IMG/VR virus record: IMGVR_UViG_3300045541_000131
Span: 62,001-126,000 of that record
DNA from: a virus
DNA length: 64,000 nucleotides
Direction: 5' to 3' (one strand)
The notes under the pieces were generated by a model. That model ran no database searches, was not told the DNA's origin, and was given only the letters and a program-made list of their open reading frames with translations. This document shows positions 30,545 to 39,923 of this stretch, one piece after another (position 1 is the first letter of the stretch; the number at the start of each line of letters is the position of its first letter). The translations under genes and the position numbers were made by a program.

Positions 30545-30850
30545 ATGGCAATTAGGAGAAAGGATCGAAGTTTTGAAGAGATCCTTAAAGATGTGGTCAT
30601 GGAAGAAGTTCCTATAGAATACATTACCCACATTCAACTCAAACTGAATAATGGCGAGATATTAGAATTTACTCAAGAAGACCTAGTCGGCATGAAAGAC
30701 GCCAGCGAAGTCCTGCGTGCTCGAGGTTTAGAGCACTTAAGAGAAAATATTTTAGACATCGAAGTTTTTATCGACAGTGCTAAAATTAAGAACAAAGTTG
30801 TTCATTACGTTAAACATTTATTGCAAAGCCAATTCGGCGAGGGAAAATGA
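30545..30850 (+). CDS. Hypothetical protein, 101 aa
   Basis: It begins MAIRRKDRSFEEILKDVVME and contains THIQLKLNNGEILEFT and HYVKHLLQSQFG. Soluble, mixed alpha/beta. AGGAATC lies upstream. It overlaps thyX by four bases, so it may be co-translated with that gene. Confidence 0.6.
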   Translation: MAIRRKDRSFEEILKDVVMEEVPIEYITHIQLKLNNGEILEFTQEDLVGMKDASEVLRARGLEHLRENILDIEVFIDSAKIKNKVVHYVKHLLQSQFGEGK

Positions 30851-31695
30851 CACAGAGATCAGAAATTAATTTTGACGAAGATAAGAACTATGTTCCTGTA
30901 TTGGATCATGGTTTCGTCGGTCTAGTTGACCATATGGGCAGTGATAGTGCTATTGTGCAGGCTGCTCGTGTCAGTTATGGTGCTGGCACTAAACAAGTTC
31001 AAGACGATCGTAACCTTATTCGTTATTTGATGCGTCACGAACATACTACTCCCTTTGAAATGTGCGAAGTCAAATTCCACATCAAGCTGCCTATCTTTGT
31101 CATGCGTCAGCTAGTGCGCCATCGCACTGCCAGTATGAACGAATATAGTGCTCGTTATAGTGTTATGACTGACGAGTTTTATATTCCCGAGCTAGAACAG
31201 ATTCAGCGTCAAAGTTCTACTAACAAACAAGGTCGCGAAGAAAGCGAATGGGGTTTTGAAGAACGACGCAATGTTCAGCATGCCTTTCAGCGTAGCTTCT
31301 TTAATGCTTATAAAGAGTACGCTAGTCTATTAGGCAAAGACAACGACGGGCTTACACGCGAGTTAGCCAGAAGTGTGCTGCCAGTGGGTGGTTATACTGA
31401 ATTGTATTGGAAAGCCAACTTGAAGAATTTCTTACACATGGCTCGCTTGCGTATGGATCCTCATGCCCAATGGGAGATTCAGGAATACGCTCGTGCCATG
31501 TACGACCTAGCCAAGCCTTTGTTTCCCGAAGCATGTCAGGCCTTTGAGGACTATGCCGTTAACACAGCTAAGTTTAGTTCGGCTGAATTTGAACTACTGA
31601 AGACGCTAATTGATCCTACGAAATGGGACGAATCTAAGGTCTCTGGACTTAGCAAACGAGAGCTTACTGAATTTAAAGCAAAGTTAGGTCTGTAA
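30847..31695 (+). CDS. thyX: Flavin-dependent thymidylate synthase ThyX
   Basis: ThyX makes dTMP from dUMP using FAD and methylenetetrahydrofolate. The signature R-H-R-x-x-S-x-N-E-x-S-x-R is present as RHRTASMNEYSARY (91-104). The 282-residue protein is slightly longer than most bacterial ThyX proteins. It supplies thymidine for phage DNA synthesis. The last 12 bases overlap the convergent minus-strand gene, with no terminator visible between them. Confidence 0.96.
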   Translation: MTQRSEINFDEDKNYVPVLDHGFVGLVDHMGSDSAIVQAARVSYGAGTKQVQDDRNLIRYLMRHEHTTPFEMCEVKFHIKLPIFVMRQLVRHRTASMNEYSARYSVMTDEFYIPELEQIQRQSSTNKQGREESEWGFEERRNVQHAFQRSFFNAYKEYASLLGKDNDGLTRELARSVLPVGGYTELYWKANLKNFLHMARLRMDPHAQWEIQEYARAMYDLAKPLFPEACQAFEDYAVNTAKFSSAEFELLKTLIDPTKWDESKVSGLSKRELTEFKAKLGL

Positions 31696-32238
31696 AGGAT
31701 CTACACTTATTTCGTTGATGTGAACATCACCGGGCTGCTCAAGTATCCAACGGATATATTCAGCAGCCTTTCTTATTGGCATTGTTTTTCTATCTGGATG
31801 TTTGTGCTGAACATTGCTAAGTGAACCAAAGCTGATTAGCGTAACTCGAGGATTGTTGGCCCACACGCCTGTCATGCCTAAACTGTTGGCATAATCTCTC
31901 AGAGCTTTCTTTTCTGCGTTGTATAACCAATCAGTGGCTTTGTTTACCCTATCTGTAGTGCTGCCAATACAAATGATTAATGTACGCTTGTTTTCTGCTT
32001 TAAGTTTTTTATAAACTGCTTCAAGCAATAGCGTTTGATTAAATTTCCATAATGCGCTACAAAGAATGACTATATCATAGTCTACTGTCATGGCGGCGAA
32101 TTCTTGCTGTTTGTCACCTTTAGTTAGATCCATACCCATAGTCGATCTACTTACAAAGGTTAGTTCGTAGTCAGCTAATTCTTGTTTTATTTCATGAGCT
32201 AACCCATATTCAGGATTGCCTGCTACAAGTATTTTCAT
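31684..32238 (-). CDS. Rossmann-fold (SDR-like) protein
   Basis: The 184-residue protein starts MKILVAGNPEYGLAHEIKQE, a Rossmann strand-loop, and has YDIVILCSALW and NAEKKALRDYANSLG, where the Y-x-x-x-K pattern recalls SDR active sites (YNAEK). SDR enzymes reduce or oxidise sugars, polyols and lipids. It is the last gene of a seven-gene minus-strand run and starts at an ATGA overlap with the radical SAM gene before it. Confidence 0.6.
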   Translation of the reverse strand: MKILVAGNPEYGLAHEIKQELADYELTFVSRSTMGMDLTKGDKQQEFAAMTVDYDIVILCSALWKFNQTLLLEAVYKKLKAENKRTLIICIGSTTDRVNKATDWLYNAEKKALRDYANSLGMTGVWANNPRVTLISFGSLSNVQHKHPDRKTMPIRKAAEYIRWILEQPGDVHINEISVDPLQT

Positions 32239-33548
32239 TTGAACAGTTCCTCGTATTCATGGGCAATATCTAATATACTGTGGCCGCGAGCTTGATCTAG
32301 GTATTTGGTAAACTTAACGAACTCAGGGAGTTTGTCGCTGTAGTCTGCTCCTAGTGCGTACTTGGTTATGCTGTTTAAAATACTGGCAGCATTTTTAGCT
32401 ATATCATCCTCGAAGTTATCTGCAAAGTAAGCTATTTCTCTAGCGTAGTATTCAACTAGTTGCTGTTTAAGCTCCGGGGTCAATATTCTAATGTTTACTC
32501 TCTTAGGGCCATGTGCTACGTGATGAGTTATGATAGGACGCTTCTTAGTTGAGTTAATCTTTTTAAATCCGCTTTCCAGTAGCTTCCAACGCATAAATGT
32601 AGGTATGTGCCAAACATTATATGCTGTTACTGTACAGGCCATCCATGGCAGTATGTTGCTATTCTTTTGTGCGTACTCATCTAGTTTTTGTAGATTTTTA
32701 TATGCTTGTGTCCACTTTAAAGGCCAACGTTGATATTCTACTACCGCACCCATACCGTCCATGCTGGCACCAACTCTTACCTGCTTGAACTTTGTCCACA
32801 TGTCTAGTACACGATTAGGCAAGTTACTCATGTTAGTATTGTATTCTAGAATCATTTTGCCAGCTTGTCCCATGTCAATACATTTTTGCAAGAACTCATA
32901 ATGACGTTCAATCATCATAGGTTCACCGCCGGCCATATAAACATGCTTTAGGTTAGGAATGTTAGCTTCAATCTGCTGCCAAAATGTTTCGCTACTGTGC
33001 CAGTCATAGTCTCGAGTAGTTAATCTTCCGTTTTCATTGCGTGTTAGTTTAACTGTGCCATGTGTGTCTTTGTACTCGTTGCTGCCGTGATATTCAGTCC
33101 ATTGTTCATACCAAGTGTGACTATCTGTTGGGCCGCACATACGGCAAGCAAGATTACATAAGTTACCAAAACGTAGATCATAATATTCTAAGTTTGGCTC
33201 TTTAATTGTGCCATCTTCAGCAGTAACATATCTAGCATCGTCAATGCTGAACTTCCAGTTATCTAGTTCATATTGCCTGCGACTGTTAAGGCCGGCAGCT
33301 TCTTCTTGCTGACAGCGACCACATTCCTGGCTCCATTCACCAACTAGCATATTCTTACGAACTTCACGCATAAGCTCAGCATTTCGAGCTTCAGTCATGT
33401 TGTCCATGGCAGCATTGTATGGTGTGCCGTCTGGTTTGCGAACAACGCCTTGATTTTCAGTTACATTAGCTTGACAGCATATACGGATATCGCCGTTGTT
33501 GCGTACTGCTTGAAATATCCATGGTATAGGACAAAAAGTAGTTGTCAT
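32235..33548 (-). CDS. Radical SAM protein with N-terminal auxiliary-cluster domain (class A)
   Basis: ATG 33548 overlaps the previous stop (TAATG), so the open frame to 33563 is not needed. The 437 residues start with FCPIPW and CC at C6, C24 and C25, then CGRC (C76, C79), a set of Cys able to bind a second Fe-S cluster. The radical SAM core follows with CNLACRMC (C131, C135, C138) and AGGEP (206-210). A final RGHS...EELF tail is shared with relatives. Such twitch/SPASM-type enzymes oxidise or couple small molecules or peptides. Substrate unknown. Confidence 0.8.
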   Translation of the reverse strand: MTTTFCPIPWIFQAVRNNGDIRICCQANVTENQGVVRKPDGTPYNAAMDNMTEARNAELMREVRKNMLVGEWSQECGRCQQEEAAGLNSRRQYELDNWKFSIDDARYVTAEDGTIKEPNLEYYDLRFGNLCNLACRMCGPTDSHTWYEQWTEYHGSNEYKDTHGTVKLTRNENGRLTTRDYDWHSSETFWQQIEANIPNLKHVYMAGGEPMMIERHYEFLQKCIDMGQAGKMILEYNTNMSNLPNRVLDMWTKFKQVRVGASMDGMGAVVEYQRWPLKWTQAYKNLQKLDEYAQKNSNILPWMACTVTAYNVWHIPTFMRWKLLESGFKKINSTKKRPIITHHVAHGPKRVNIRILTPELKQQLVEYYAREIAYFADNFEDDIAKNAASILNSITKYALGADYSDKLPEFVKFTKYLDQARGHSILDIAHEYEELFK

Positions 33549-34348
33549 TAGAATTTCATCCAATTTATATATTTTTCTATCGGGCCGGCTGGCACCACAA
33601 AATCATCATGATTAATAACCAGTTCTTCGTATTTTTTATTTTCGATTAGATTAGATATTTTTTCAAATAATATCAAGTTATTCTCGTCGGACAAGTGATT
33701 TTTTCGTTGATCTCTTAATACTCGGTGCTGTTGTACGTCAGCATATCCAAGATGAAGTCCGTTGTCTGAATATTTACTTTTATAATCTAATTGTTCTAAT
33801 TCCCAAAAACACAATTTAAGTAAACTATTGTTGTCCATCGACGATGCGTCAATGAATATCAGATTTTTTTCTTTTTTAATTTTTTCAGCAAGAATTTTAT
33901 TTGTATCTTCGATGTAATCAAAGTCTATCCAATTCTCATAACTAAATTTGACATTCTCGACGATTTGTAATTTTTTTAATAATTTAGAGTCATTGGGTTT
34001 GTTTTTTATCACCGCTTTTAATCGATTTTCTAATATTTCTATAGACGAGTGTCCAATGTACCACGAATGGTTAATGTTTCTTAATTCGTCGACATCCTTC
34101 AATAGTAAACTTAGTTTATCAGAATGAAATCTATTTGTAGATGGGCAGACAAAAATATTAACATCGTGGCTATGTTTATTGCGAAGGTAATCAATATAAC
34201 ACTTGTATGGCGATTTGCCTGGATTTGCGTAATTAATTACTTGGTATTTTGTTTTTAATAATTCTACCCAGCTAGGACCTAAATCAAGACTATCATGATT
34301 GACTTCAGCAAAACTATCCCCGTATATACCTACAGAGATATTACTCAT
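33548..34348 (-). CDS. SGNH/GDSL hydrolase-like protein
   Basis: The start ATG 34348 gives MSNISVGIYGDSFAEV, with the nucleophile block GDSF near residue 11, and the C-terminal NGLHLGYA holding the H of the D-x-x-H-like block. The length of 266 residues is normal. SGNH proteins add or remove acyl groups on sugars or peptides, so this may tailor the product of the radical SAM enzymes on either side. It is sandwiched between two radical SAM genes with overlaps of one to eight bases. Confidence 0.65.
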   Translation of the reverse strand: MSNISVGIYGDSFAEVNHDSLDLGPSWVELLKTKYQVINYANPGKSPYKCYIDYLRNKHSHDVNIFVCPSTNRFHSDKLSLLLKDVDELRNINHSWYIGHSSIEILENRLKAVIKNKPNDSKLLKKLQIVENVKFSYENWIDFDYIEDTNKILAEKIKKEKNLIFIDASSMDNNSLLKLCFWELEQLDYKSKYSDNGLHLGYADVQQHRVLRDQRKNHLSDENNLILFEKISNLIENKKYEELVINHDDFVVPAGPIEKYINWMKF

Positions 34349-35507
34349 AAGTTTTATCTCCGGGGAATAACGGTAACTTTGTGCCTGGGGCACGTTTTGG
34401 TATCTTGCTATCAGCACTACTTACACAGCTCTTACCCCCGCAAGGCATTGGCTTGTCATAGAGCTTAAAACCTGTTTCAATGTGACCCAAAGGAACTTCG
34501 ACGCAACTATAACTACGCTTTACTGTTCCATCCGGTTCGCGAATAATAATACTGCGATAACCACTGCTACACTCCCAACCCTGAAAGTTATTAAAGTTAA
34601 AAGCATTAAAACGTTCAGCTTGATCCATGAACCATGGCTTGCCGTCCTTGTCGATGAATTCAACTTGATAATGTGCCGGCACATCAACTTGCTGTTTACG
34701 TTGTGGGTCAGCTCGGTCAATCATGTAAGTTGGCTTAGGTCTCTCTATTAGGCCAGCCGCTCGAGCCTTTTGCTCAGTATAAGCTCTCTGTGGCATGCCG
34801 TTGTGTAGCTTGGCTAGCATGTCTTCAGTATAGCCTTCTACCACACGACTGGCAGTAGGATCGCTTTGTGGCTTTAGTGTAACATTAATACCACGCTCAT
34901 GGAAGTAAAGTGCTAGGTCATAAATCTCATAGAATTGCTCAGGAACCATAACCATGTTAATGGTTATTTGTGTGTCATACTCCTGGCACAATACTAGCTT
35001 GTCAGCAAATTCGGCAACCTTCTCCTGTGTGTTAACATGCTCTCTGTGGCAGCTGGCCGTAATACTAGCACGATGGAAATGACGAACTGCCGGCACATAC
35101 TTTTGTTCAAACCACTTTAAAGGTCTGCTCATATTGCTGGTCATATGAACGCTGGTATAGTTTGTATTGGCTACATCTGCGTTTAGATGTTCTAGTATGT
35201 CAATATAAGCAGGATGAAATGTAGGTTCGCCTCCACTTAGACTAAAGTGGAAACTGTTAAAGCCGCGCTCGCGGGCCTGTCGTTTTATCTCGTCTACAGT
35301 TTTAAGCATCAACGGTGTAGGACGATGATCTTTCGTATCGCTACGAGCATATGGCCAACAATAGCTACAACGATAATTACAGTAGCGACCTAGTAGCCAA
35401 CTAACTGTAAACATATCACGATATAACATTGTGCGTTGTCCTACGCGAACAAGATCCTTGTAGGGTATTTTGGTAAAATCGTAATCGCTGGTTTTTAAAT
35501 CACTCAT
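34341..35507 (-). CDS. Radical SAM protein with C-terminal Cys cluster (class C)
   Basis: The core motif CNYRCSYC (C43, C47, C50) is near the N-terminus, with SGGEP (91-95). The C-terminal third has a Cys set (GWECSSG; RSYSC; PCGGKSCVSS) like a SPASM/twitch domain after the core. The start ATG 35507 lies inside the palindrome ATTTTATTAATAAAAT. Activity is predicted; substrate unknown. Related to the gene at 50220. Confidence 0.8.
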   Translation of the reverse strand: MSDLKTSDYDFTKIPYKDLVRVGQRTMLYRDMFTVSWLLGRYCNYRCSYCWPYARSDTKDHRPTPLMLKTVDEIKRQARERGFNSFHFSLSGGEPTFHPAYIDILEHLNADVANTNYTSVHMTSNMSRPLKWFEQKYVPAVRHFHRASITASCHREHVNTQEKVAEFADKLVLCQEYDTQITINMVMVPEQFYEIYDLALYFHERGINVTLKPQSDPTASRVVEGYTEDMLAKLHNGMPQRAYTEQKARAAGLIERPKPTYMIDRADPQRKQQVDVPAHYQVEFIDKDGKPWFMDQAERFNAFNFNNFQGWECSSGYRSIIIREPDGTVKRSYSCVEVPLGHIETGFKLYDKPMPCGGKSCVSSADSKIPKRAPGTKLPLFPGDKTYE

Positions 35508-35521
35508 TTTATTAATAAAAT
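35506..35521. repeat. 16-base AT palindrome over a start codon
   Basis: ATTTTATTAATAAAAT is a perfect inverted repeat and includes the ATG of the radical SAM gene at 35507. It may be a binding site or affect start-codon access. Confidence 0.4.
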
Positions 35522-35524
35522 TCT

Positions 35525-36232
35525 TTATAAATTTGTTATATAAAAAGTCTGAAATGGAGGCTGTACATATTCGTCTATGTCAATATTTACTTCTTCGCCA
35601 GACAACCATTTTAAAACATTTCTAAAGAAAATTGCATTGTTTTCAGCTGACATGTGTGCATGTCTATAATCTGCCGTCTGGGCCCAATTTATGTCTAAGC
35701 TCCAGCCGTCTAACTCTTTGAAAGAAATATCCTTCATATATGATTTTCCTTTATAAAAATTAGATGTCGCTGAGCAAGCAGGAATTAATACTGCGTCGGG
35801 TCTTTTATCTAAAATATCTTTAATCATAAGGTTATACACATATGAATCATAATCATCATTTTGTATATATTGAAAATAATCCTTTACCGCAGTTAAAATT
35901 TTTAACTTTTGTAAATCGTTATCATTATACTTTTTAAGTTGACTCAGTTGGAACAATTGTCTTTCAACTGACGGCAGGCCCGCTTGATGTCGTCTGAGAT
36001 CTTTGATGTGGTGATCGGGCAAATATATTCTATTAACATCAGTGACTACAAAAATAATTTTATCAAAATCATGATGATTTTTTAAAAACTGATCCACTGA
36101 ATAAAACAGACTAGATCCTTGCTCGGCAAAATTTTTGACATCATGTATCTCAGACAGCAAATCCATCCAACTTGCTGTGGGGTTCCTAGGATTATTTGCA
36201 GCAAAGCTATCGCCAAATATAGCTATTTTCAT
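35525..36232 (-). CDS. SGNH/GDSL hydrolase-like protein
   Basis: MKIAIFGDSFAANNP gives the GDS nucleophile at residues 7-9. The 235-residue chain ends with DYRHAHMSAENNA, which holds a D-x-x-H-like pair and a possible catalytic His. The gene is coupled to the one before by ATGA at 36229. Likely an esterase or acyltransferase; target unknown. Confidence 0.65.
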   Translation of the reverse strand: MKIAIFGDSFAANNPRNPTASWMDLLSEIHDVKNFAEQGSSLFYSVDQFLKNHHDFDKIIFVVTDVNRIYLPDHHIKDLRRHQAGLPSVERQLFQLSQLKKYNDNDLQKLKILTAVKDYFQYIQNDDYDSYVYNLMIKDILDKRPDAVLIPACSATSNFYKGKSYMKDISFKELDGWSLDINWAQTADYRHAHMSAENNAIFFRNVLKWLSGEEVNIDIDEYVQPPFQTFYITNL

Positions 36233-36462
36233 TCTTCGCTTTCATAAACGAACTTAATGTCCCGGCCCGGGCCAACTTCACTGGGCATGCCGCCGTATTC
36301 TTTTATATACCATTCTATGGCGGCTACATACCAACCTTGACTATTATGTCTACTGGCAATATTAAACTTGTAAATATTATCATTGGTGGCAGGCATGGTG
36401 CTGATAACTCGAGCGGCCTCTAACTGTAGTCGACGTAAAGGTAAATCTTTTATATCAGTCAT
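36229..36462 (-). CDS. Small hypothetical protein, 77 aa
   Basis: Begins MTDIKDLPLRRLQLEAARVI, with WYVAAIEWYIKEYGGMPSEV in the middle and an acidic end. No family recognised. Coupled by four-base overlaps to both neighbours. Confidence 0.55.
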   Translation of the reverse strand: MTDIKDLPLRRLQLEAARVISTMPATNDNIYKFNIASRHNSQGWYVAAIEWYIKEYGGMPSEVGPGRDIKFVYESEE

Positions 36463-37658
36463 AGGTCTAAGTTGTCCAATAGTTTAACTAATTGATCTGT
36501 CTTTTTGTAAGACTGTTTCTTTAAAAGAAATTCTTCGGCTATTTGTTTGTAATTGGGTTTGTACGAACTGCCAATCCTGCGGCGCATTTGCTGTAGGTAA
36601 TCTTGAAAATTTTCTTTGTATACATAATTTATATCTGTTGCCCGCGCTATAGCCGCTTCAGCTAGGTCAATGTATTTGACATAAGATTCTGGCAAATATG
36701 CTATGTCCATTTCATCTGGCCAGCTGGTAAAATTGCCGTACCATGTAAATTCTTTTGTCGGTGCGTGTTGTCTAAACTGTTCATGTACCCAATCAATATA
36801 TTGATGAAATGTTTTGAGACTAAACACGTTGGCTGTGGGACTCATTACTATAAGTTCTGTGTTGGCATGGCTAATATACTTGACAAAGTTTTCGCCGAAC
36901 CGCTGCCAATTTAACCCGTGTCGAATAAGCTCTGCTGTTTCACCGTAACTTTCATTGCTGATTCCTATACCCCAAACTAGCTTGCTGGTATCTAACTTAG
37001 CGATAATTTTATCCATTAGAAATCGCTTGCTGTTGGCATTGGTGCAGATTTCCAAACGAATCTTCTTTGTTGTATTAGCAGCACAAGATTCAATGAAATC
37101 AACTAGTTCATAAAAACGTTCGCTGGCTGTAGGTTCACCGCCTAAGAAAATAAACACCAATTGTTCAGCAGTCAGGTCAGTTCTGCTGATATAGTTTTGA
37201 ATCCAGGACTTAAACACTTCATAATCATTTTCTTTGGTTAAGTCTTGATAGGGTTCGTTTTGTTCCTGCGCTACTTTACTGCTGCTCCATGCACTACAGT
37301 AGATACAGCTCATGTCACAGGTTCTATCTGTTTTTATTTCAATGTAATTAATGTGCCTATCGTCATTGAGAATTTCTCGATGATTTTCAATGTAAGAATC
37401 CTGCCAACGATTGGCCCAATCCCTATAGGCACTTTGACCTTTACTGTAGTCGTTCCAACAGCTAACACAGTCAGAATGTGCGATATTGGACAGACTTTGA
37501 AGCCTGCGACTTTGTATTTTATCGCTGTTGCTGATAAATTGTTCGGTTAATGTTTCCGGAAACGAATAGGTTTTAGCCTTACAGCAGTGCTTTAATGTTC
37601 TGGTTTCAAAGTCAATGTTAATATCTGTCCAGGATTTGGAGCAGTAAGTTTTTGTCAT
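36459..37658 (-). CDS. Radical SAM protein with N-terminal auxiliary Cys domain (class A)
   Basis: ATG 37658 is chosen; the frame is open to a TTG at 37688 without support. The 399-residue protein has YC at C6 and CC at C25/C26, then C64 and C67 (DCVSCW), the core CDMSCIYC (C114, C118, C121) and LGGEP. The auxiliary domain therefore precedes the core. Like other members it ends in a short helical tail but lacks the RGT-type ending. It is the first gene of the shorter minus-strand run, and a divergent plus-strand gene starts 50 bases away. Confidence 0.78.
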   Translation of the reverse strand: MTKTYCSKSWTDINIDFETRTLKHCCKAKTYSFPETLTEQFISNSDKIQSRRLQSLSNIAHSDCVSCWNDYSKGQSAYRDWANRWQDSYIENHREILNDDRHINYIEIKTDRTCDMSCIYCSAWSSSKVAQEQNEPYQDLTKENDYEVFKSWIQNYISRTDLTAEQLVFIFLGGEPTASERFYELVDFIESCAANTTKKIRLEICTNANSKRFLMDKIIAKLDTSKLVWGIGISNESYGETAELIRHGLNWQRFGENFVKYISHANTELIVMSPTANVFSLKTFHQYIDWVHEQFRQHAPTKEFTWYGNFTSWPDEMDIAYLPESYVKYIDLAEAAIARATDINYVYKENFQDYLQQMRRRIGSSYKPNYKQIAEEFLLKKQSYKKTDQLVKLLDNLDL

Positions 37659-37696
37659 GATAAATTTATTTTGACAAGAAAATGTCAATGCAGTTC

Positions 37697-37703
37697 ATAA
37701 ATA
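37697..37703. promoter_or_regulatory. Bidirectional late-type elements in a divergent gap
   Basis: ATAAATA (37697-37703) on the plus strand lies five bases before ATG 37709. On the opposite strand TATTTATAT gives TATAAATA, an exact late element, though it faces the radical SAM gene at 37658 at some distance. Confidence 0.5.
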
Positions 37704-37708
37704 TTTAT

Positions 37709-38443
37709 ATGAGCGATATACTAAACGAATATGGTATCAGCAAAGAACCAATCGAATCCTTTGCTAAAAGAAATGACTTCGCTGCCAACAAGCCTTACCC
37801 ACAAAATTTAACTTCTGGCCAGGAAGTTAACAAAAGCCCGGACATTGCCTTCCTACCAATCGACTGGGAAACTGAACAAGATTGGCAGGGTATGCACGAA
37901 GAAGCTAAAAGGTTAAGCAAGCACTTTGTTCCCCATAGACATCATGAAAGTCATCGTGGATGGAGCAGTTTGTGTATTCACGGCCTAAGCAGCATTCATA
38001 CTGAAAGCAGTCATACTTATGGATTCACTGATGATACTGCGCCATGGCGTTGGACTGATGTAGCAGATTGGTGTCCGAAAATTACTGACTTCTTTAAGAA
38101 TCAATTTGATTATAAGAAGTATTTTAGAATTAGAATAATGAAGTTAGCTCCGGGCGGTTATGTAATACCACACAAAGACAGTTTGAAACAGGAAGAAAAT
38201 CATATAGGCCCTATTAATTTTGCACTGAACAATCCCGAAGGCTGTAAATTTTACATGGACAACGTGGGATACTTACCATGGCAACAAGGTCGTGCAATTA
38301 AGTTAAATTTATACAACGTTCATGCGGTTTACAATGACAGCAACGAAGATAGATATCATGTAATCATTCATGGTCATATGGGTCCAAGTTGGATGGATAG
38401 AATTTACAATAACTACAATACATGGAAAAAGGTTTATGCTTAA
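37709..38443 (+). CDS. Aspartyl/asparaginyl hydroxylase-like (2OG-Fe(II)) oxygenase
   Basis: ATG 37709 (MSDILNEYG) has no Shine-Dalgarno but lies five bases from a late-type element; an in-frame ATG at 37682 is the alternative. The 244 residues contain GGYVIPHKDS (H-x-D-type metal ligands) and YNVHAVYNDSNEDRYHVIIHG (distal His and Arg), fitting the AspH/Asp-Arg hydroxylase family. These enzymes hydroxylate side chains or small molecules. It is followed by a gene of unknown function and a radical SAM fusion, all on the plus strand. Confidence 0.72.
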   Translation: MSDILNEYGISKEPIESFAKRNDFAANKPYPQNLTSGQEVNKSPDIAFLPIDWETEQDWQGMHEEAKRLSKHFVPHRHHESHRGWSSLCIHGLSSIHTESSHTYGFTDDTAPWRWTDVADWCPKITDFFKNQFDYKKYFRIRIMKLAPGGYVIPHKDSLKQEENHIGPINFALNNPEGCKFYMDNVGYLPWQQGRAIKLNLYNVHAVYNDSNEDRYHVIIHGHMGPSWMDRIYNNYNTWKKVYA

Positions 38444-39923
38444 AACATTTGCAAATGCCCTAGTAAAAGACAAATCAAATATTGGAATAGATCCCATAGT
38501 AAGACAAAGTTTAATGACATTCTATCAACGTAACATGTACATTGATAGGATAAAGAACAATCCAGTTAGATCAATTGTTGAAAGTACAGAAGATGCTTGC
38601 ATTCAATCGGCTGAACAGGAAAACTTTGACTATGTTATTTTAACCTGGGAAGGTAACATTTTTGATATTCACAACTATCACGAAAAATGTATCGATGCTG
38701 TCAATGACTTAGACGCAAAAACTAACGGCAACTGGTTAGTCTGCGGCCAGATCATTGACCAATACGAGAATAGAGTCTTGTATAATGATACTAACAAGGA
38801 TCAGTGGCGTAATAGCTTTTGGTTATTTCCTATTACTGCTATTGTGAACATTAAAAAATGGCGCGAGCTAGGTAAGCCTGCTTGGGGTAACGAAGGCGAG
38901 TTTAACGAACTGGTCAATGTCGTTGCTAGCGAAGAATGTATTCACGACAACTACACTCCATTAGAAATTCGTGCAGGCGCAGGCACCAGCATGACCAAGA
39001 CAAAAAAGTCTTGGAATATTGTTAATACATCTTTGCTCAATGGGTTGACCGTTTATAACTTGCCTGTCGAAGTTCGCAGTGTACAAAACTATCTTTATCC
39101 TGAAGTTAACGTTGATAGATATAATCAATTTTGGTTAAGTTTATATAACATGCCAAAACTAACAGACCAGTACAAGCGAGTTTTAAACTCTATTATTACC
39201 AGTAAATATCCCAAACGAATCAATGACAGCACTTGGCAGTTTTTTATTAGAAATACCGAAGACTATGAACCAAGATATCCCGAGTTGGGCACAGTTGACT
39301 GGTCAACTGTTCAAACACTAATGATGCCTAGCAGCGGCTTTAAAGACTTTATTGTCAGCATGGGCAAAAACGGGCCAAGAAAAACTTTTGAATACATACA
39401 CTTTGATATTATTCCTCAATGTGTTGAAATCAAGCGGCAGATCATTGAACTATGGGATGGCAAAAGAACGTCGTTTGAATCCGTAATGTCCACAATTGGT
39501 AAAAAGTATAGATCGAATCCACATGATGCTTTTCATATGCATTCCATGAAAACATTCGAAGAAGCTTACAATCATATACTGCCATTTTTTAACAGTGAAC
39601 AAGACCTGGAAGAACAGTGGCTAAAGTTTAAGGCCTGCACTCACAAATACATCGAAGCAGACATGCTAACTGATCCCTATGATGCAATCAAACTAATCCA
39701 GCACAAAACCATTTATCTATGTCTCAGTGACATAGCCGGTTGGCGCAATAATATCATGAGCTATGGATATAAAAATCTACGCAACGATATCATCAATTGC
39801 GTGCAAAGCATCAGAAATAAAGGCATTGACGGATTTGTAGACTATAAAGACCCCGGTACTGACTTGCAAATGTGGCAAAGTTTTGATCGTGCCATTGAAC
39901 ATCTTGGAATAGATATCGTATGA
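38436..39923 (+). CDS. Large hypothetical protein, 495 aa
   Basis: ATG 38436 lies within the preceding gene's end; the frame-open part further upstream is a shadow. No domain is recognised. The first third has FDYVILTWEGNIFD and WLVCGQIIDQYENRVLY, possibly an alpha/beta fold; the C-terminal part has Trp- and Tyr-rich helices. It is coupled to the radical SAM fusion downstream by four bases. A role in the same pathway is inferred from coupling alone. Confidence 0.65.
   Translation: MLKTFANALVKDKSNIGIDPIVRQSLMTFYQRNMYIDRIKNNPVRSIVESTEDACIQSAEQENFDYVILTWEGNIFDIHNYHEKCIDAVNDLDAKTNGNWLVCGQIIDQYENRVLYNDTNKDQWRNSFWLFPITAIVNIKKWRELGKPAWGNEGEFNELVNVVASEECIHDNYTPLEIRAGAGTSMTKTKKSWNIVNTSLLNGLTVYNLPVEVRSVQNYLYPEVNVDRYNQFWLSLYNMPKLTDQYKRVLNSIITSKYPKRINDSTWQFFIRNTEDYEPRYPELGTVDWSTVQTLMMPSSGFKDFIVSMGKNGPRKTFEYIHFDIIPQCVEIKRQIIELWDGKRTSFESVMSTIGKKYRSNPHDAFHMHSMKTFEEAYNHILPFFNSEQDLEEQWLKFKACTHKYIEADMLTDPYDAIKLIQHKTIYLCLSDIAGWRNNIMSYGYKNLRNDIINCVQSIRNKGIDGFVDYKDPGTDLQMWQSFDRAIEHLGIDIV

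Noticed and set aside
37682-37708. In-frame ATG upstream of the AspH-like gene
   Set aside because: Less likely because the late-type element lies between it and the conserved start; not excluded.
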